Shown here one piece after another: positions 5,055 to 6,752 of a stretch of 6,752 bases of DNA. The notes below the pieces were generated by a model. The model was not told where the DNA came from, ran no database searches, and saw only the letters and a list, made by a program, of their open reading frames with translations. The DNA lies in contig CAZRAY010000066.1 in the NCBI GenBank assembly GCA_964598235.1, positions 1 to 6,752 on the forward strand, given 5' to 3'. Position numbers and translations under genes: made by a program. This stretch comes from UBA652 sp964598235. GTDB lineage: Bacteria > Pseudomonadota > Gammaproteobacteria > Nitrosococcales > Methylophagaceae. Each line of letters opens with the position of its first letter. The stretch's first letter is position 1.

Positions 5055-5906
5055 ATGCACACACCCTCACACAATTTCACTGGCGCAGGTCTAGGTTTAC
5101 GCCGAAGTTTTATCGATGAACTCATGGCAATGGATAAACCCATTGCCGATTTTTACGAAGTCGCGCCTGAGAACTGGATGGAAATGGGCGGGGCTTTAGG
5201 GAAAAAATTTGCAGCTTTCGCTGAAAAAAACACGGTTATTTGTCATGGTTTATCGCTCTCTGTCGGCAGCCCCGCACCATTAGACGAACATTTCTTGTTT
5301 AAGCTCAAAAAGTTCCTCAATCAACACGATATTCAATGTTACAGCGAACATCTTAGCTATTGCAGTGATGAAGGGCATCTCTATGACCTTATGCCAATTC
5401 CCTTCACCTCAGAAGCAGTCACCCATGTCGCAAACCGCGTTCGTCGCGTACAAGAGATCCTAGAGCGTCCTTTAATACTCGAAAACGTCTCCTACTATGC
5501 TGCGCCAGGGCAGGAAATGTCTGAAATAGAATTCCTCAATGCCGTATTGGATGAAGCTGATTGTGAGCTTTTGCTTGATGTGAATAATATCTATGTGAAT
5601 AGTATCAATCATAAATATAATGCAGACGCATTCCTGAAAGCCATTCCAAGCGAACGCATTGCCTATATCCACATTGCAGGGCATTATCAAGAAGCTGAAG
5701 ATTTGCTGGTCGATACGCATGGTGCAGAAATAATTGACCCCGTATGGCAACTCCTACAAACAACCTATGCCGAATTTGGTTTGTTCCCAACACTATTAGA
5801 GCGCGATTTCAATATTCCAGAGATTGCTGACTTGAAAACAGAACTCGCTCAGGTCCAACAATATCAATCAGCCGCTGGGGGGAACACATATGTCCAATCA
5901 GCCTAA
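5055..5906 (+). CDS. DUF692 / MNIO family iron-dependent peptide-modifying enzyme, HvfB/BufB type
   Basis: Cytoplasmic TIM-barrel enzyme of the multinuclear non-haem iron oxidative family (MbnB, TglH and HvfB/BufB relatives), which oxidises cysteines in precursor peptides to copper-binding groups such as thioamides, oxazolones or thiooxazoles. All family blocks are present in 283 residues: GLGLR (12-16), FYEVAPENW (33-41), HGLSLSVG (64-71), SEHLSY (97-102), PIPFT (114-118), ENVSYY (143-148), LLLDVNNIYVNSINH (172-186), HIAGH (206-210), DTHG (220-223), LLERDFNIP (247-255). Likely metal ligands are His64, Glu98/His99, Glu143, Asp175/Asn177, His206/His210, Asp220/His222 and Glu249; none is lost. 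The 'EVAPENW' form resembles Haemophilus HvfB more than Caulobacter-type BufB. AAGGA (5041-5045) lies 9 bases before the ATG. It overlaps the next gene by 17 bases. Confidence 0.95.
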   Translation: MHTPSHNFTGAGLGLRRSFIDELMAMDKPIADFYEVAPENWMEMGGALGKKFAAFAEKNTVICHGLSLSVGSPAPLDEHFLFKLKKFLNQHDIQCYSEHLSYCSDEGHLYDLMPIPFTSEAVTHVANRVRRVQEILERPLILENVSYYAAPGQEMSEIEFLNAVLDEADCELLLDVNNIYVNSINHKYNADAFLKAIPSERIAYIHIAGHYQEAEDLLVDTHGAEIIDPVWQLLQTTYAEFGLFPTLLERDFNIPEIADLKTELAQVQQYQSAAGGNTYVQSA

Positions 5907-6639
5907 TCGTATGGACTTCAGAGAGACGCAAACACAATTCGCCAATGCGATTCGTGATCCAGCCAATAATCCTATTCCTGGTGATATTGAAGCACGGCGG
6001 ATGACGATCTACCAAGAGTTATTTTATAACAATATCCAAGGGTTTATTGCCAACGGTTTCCCTGTGCTTCGCAAACTAATGGACGATGAAAGCTGGCACC
6101 GTATGGTGCGTGATTTTATGATCAAACATAAAAGTAAAACGCCGCTATTCCATGAGATTGCCCGTGAATTTTTAAGCTATTTAGAGAATGAACGCGATAC
6201 CCGCAATGACCCGCCTTTCTTCTATGAACTCGCCCACTATGAATGGGTAGAGCTTGCGCTCAGCGTATCAACTGAAGAGACGCCCACTGAAACGGCATTC
6301 TCAGATGATATTATGGCTGCTAATTTGCAAACCTCACCGCTTGCTTGGCTATTGCAATATCAATATCCAGTGCATCAAATATCACCTGGTTTTTTACCTG
6401 ATAGCCCTGCCGATACACCTCTTCATTTATTGGTTTACCGCACAGAGGACGACTCTGTAACCTTCCTAGAGCTTAATCCCGTTAGCGCGAGACTATTTTC
6501 CCTAATGGGTGGCGGGTTAACCGGTCAAGCCGCAGCTGAACAAATCGCCAGTGAACTGCAACACCCTAATCCTGATGTTGTGAACACGGGTGCACAGGTC
6601 TTAATCAAAGAATGGCTTGCCCGCCGAATTATATTCTAG
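5890..6639 (+). CDS. DUF2063 partner protein of MNIO enzyme, HvfC/BufC type
   Basis: Companion of DUF692 enzymes, thought to bind the precursor peptide's leader and present it to the enzyme. Seen over 249 residues: an N-terminal helical DUF2063 domain with RRMTIYQELFYNNIQGFI (36-53), FPVLRKLMDDESWHRMVRDFM (57-77), PLFHEIAREFLSYL (85-98) and PPFFYELAHYEWVELAL (108-124). A less conserved C-terminal domain (about 140-249) follows, including YRTEDDSVTFLELNPVSARLF, like the winged-helix-type second domain of this family. No signal peptide or membrane segment. The ATG at 5890 is preceded by GGGGGGA (5877-5883) 6 bases away, a strong ribosome binding site inside the end of the MNIO gene, and the 17-base overlap suggests translational coupling. 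It is the last gene before the terminator. Confidence 0.93.
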   Translation: MSNQPNRMDFRETQTQFANAIRDPANNPIPGDIEARRMTIYQELFYNNIQGFIANGFPVLRKLMDDESWHRMVRDFMIKHKSKTPLFHEIAREFLSYLENERDTRNDPPFFYELAHYEWVELALSVSTEETPTETAFSDDIMAANLQTSPLAWLLQYQYPVHQISPGFLPDSPADTPLHLLVYRTEDDSVTFLELNPVSARLFSLMGGGLTGQAAAEQIASELQHPNPDVVNTGAQVLIKEWLARRIIF

Positions 6640-6643
6640 ACAT

Positions 6644-6675
6644 AAAAAAAGCCCGTCGATTGACGGGCTTTTTTT
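6644..6675 (+). terminator. Strong intrinsic terminator after the MNIO unit
   Basis: GCCCGTC (6651-6657) and GACGGGC (6662-6668) form a perfect 7-bp GC-rich stem with a GATT loop, followed by seven T (6669-6675) and preceded by seven A, so the stem can extend and the element could also act on the minus strand. It begins 5 bases after the DUF2063 stop codon and marks the 3' end of the 4204-6639 transcription unit. Confidence 0.95.
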
Positions 6676-6752
6676 ATTTTAAAATTGTAGTAATTTAAGA
6701 GTTAATGGTAAAAACGGGTGCTTTTTTTCAGCTAAGAATCATGTAGGATAAA

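Noticed and set aside
6705..6746. Possible 13-codon peptide after the terminator as a missing MNIO precursor
   Set aside because: It has no cysteine, no signal peptide, and lies beyond the terminator, with no strong ribosome binding site.
1..6752. CRISPR array, tRNA, rRNA or insertion-sequence transposase
   Set aside because: No regularly spaced repeats, no tRNA or rRNA signatures apart from the tmRNA acceptor domain, and no transposase-like protein were found on either strand.

Overview
The window looks like a chromosomal segment from a gammaproteobacterium, moderately AT-rich by eye. Three things support this. The tmRNA is in one piece (alphaproteobacteria carry a permuted two-piece form). 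Its tag is a close variant of the enterobacterial tag. The order ssrA-smpB, then ratA-rnfH on the opposite strand, is the gammaproteobacterial arrangement. The genus cannot be set from sequence alone; a Legionella/Coxiella-like or related free-living lineage would fit.

Layout. (1) 3-1063, minus strand: the trans-translation pair, smpB followed by ssrA, separated by about 220 bases of non-coding DNA that holds the likely ssrA promoter and an imperfect palindromic repeat. (2) 1160-3302, plus strand: a tightly packed run of a sodium-dependent NSS-family transporter, ratA (START/Coq10-like) and rnfH (ubiquitin-like), with 5- and 8-base gaps. (3) 3303-4115, minus strand: a DUF455 ferritin-like protein whose stop codon abuts the rnfH stop codon with no base between them. 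(4) 4204-6639, plus strand: a three-gene unit made of a secreted protein whose only cysteines form a Cys-Gly-Cys motif, a DUF692/MNIO iron enzyme of the HvfB/BufB type, and its DUF2063 partner of the HvfC/BufC type. It ends in a strong intrinsic terminator at 6644-6675. The remaining bases, 6676-6752, show no gene.

How the parts may work together. ssrA and smpB rescue stalled ribosomes; here SmpB has Gln where family members usually have His (or an aromatic) in the GK-rich C-terminal motif, and smpB has an extended -10 box so close to its ATG that the mRNA may be leaderless. The 4204-6639 unit is the most interesting part. MNIO enzymes with DUF2063 partners oxidise cysteines in small secreted precursor peptides to make copper-binding thioamide or thiooxazole groups, yet no small cysteine-rich precursor is seen here. 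The upstream gene instead encodes a full-size exported protein with a single CGC motif, which makes it a candidate non-classical substrate or partner. This is inferred from context only.
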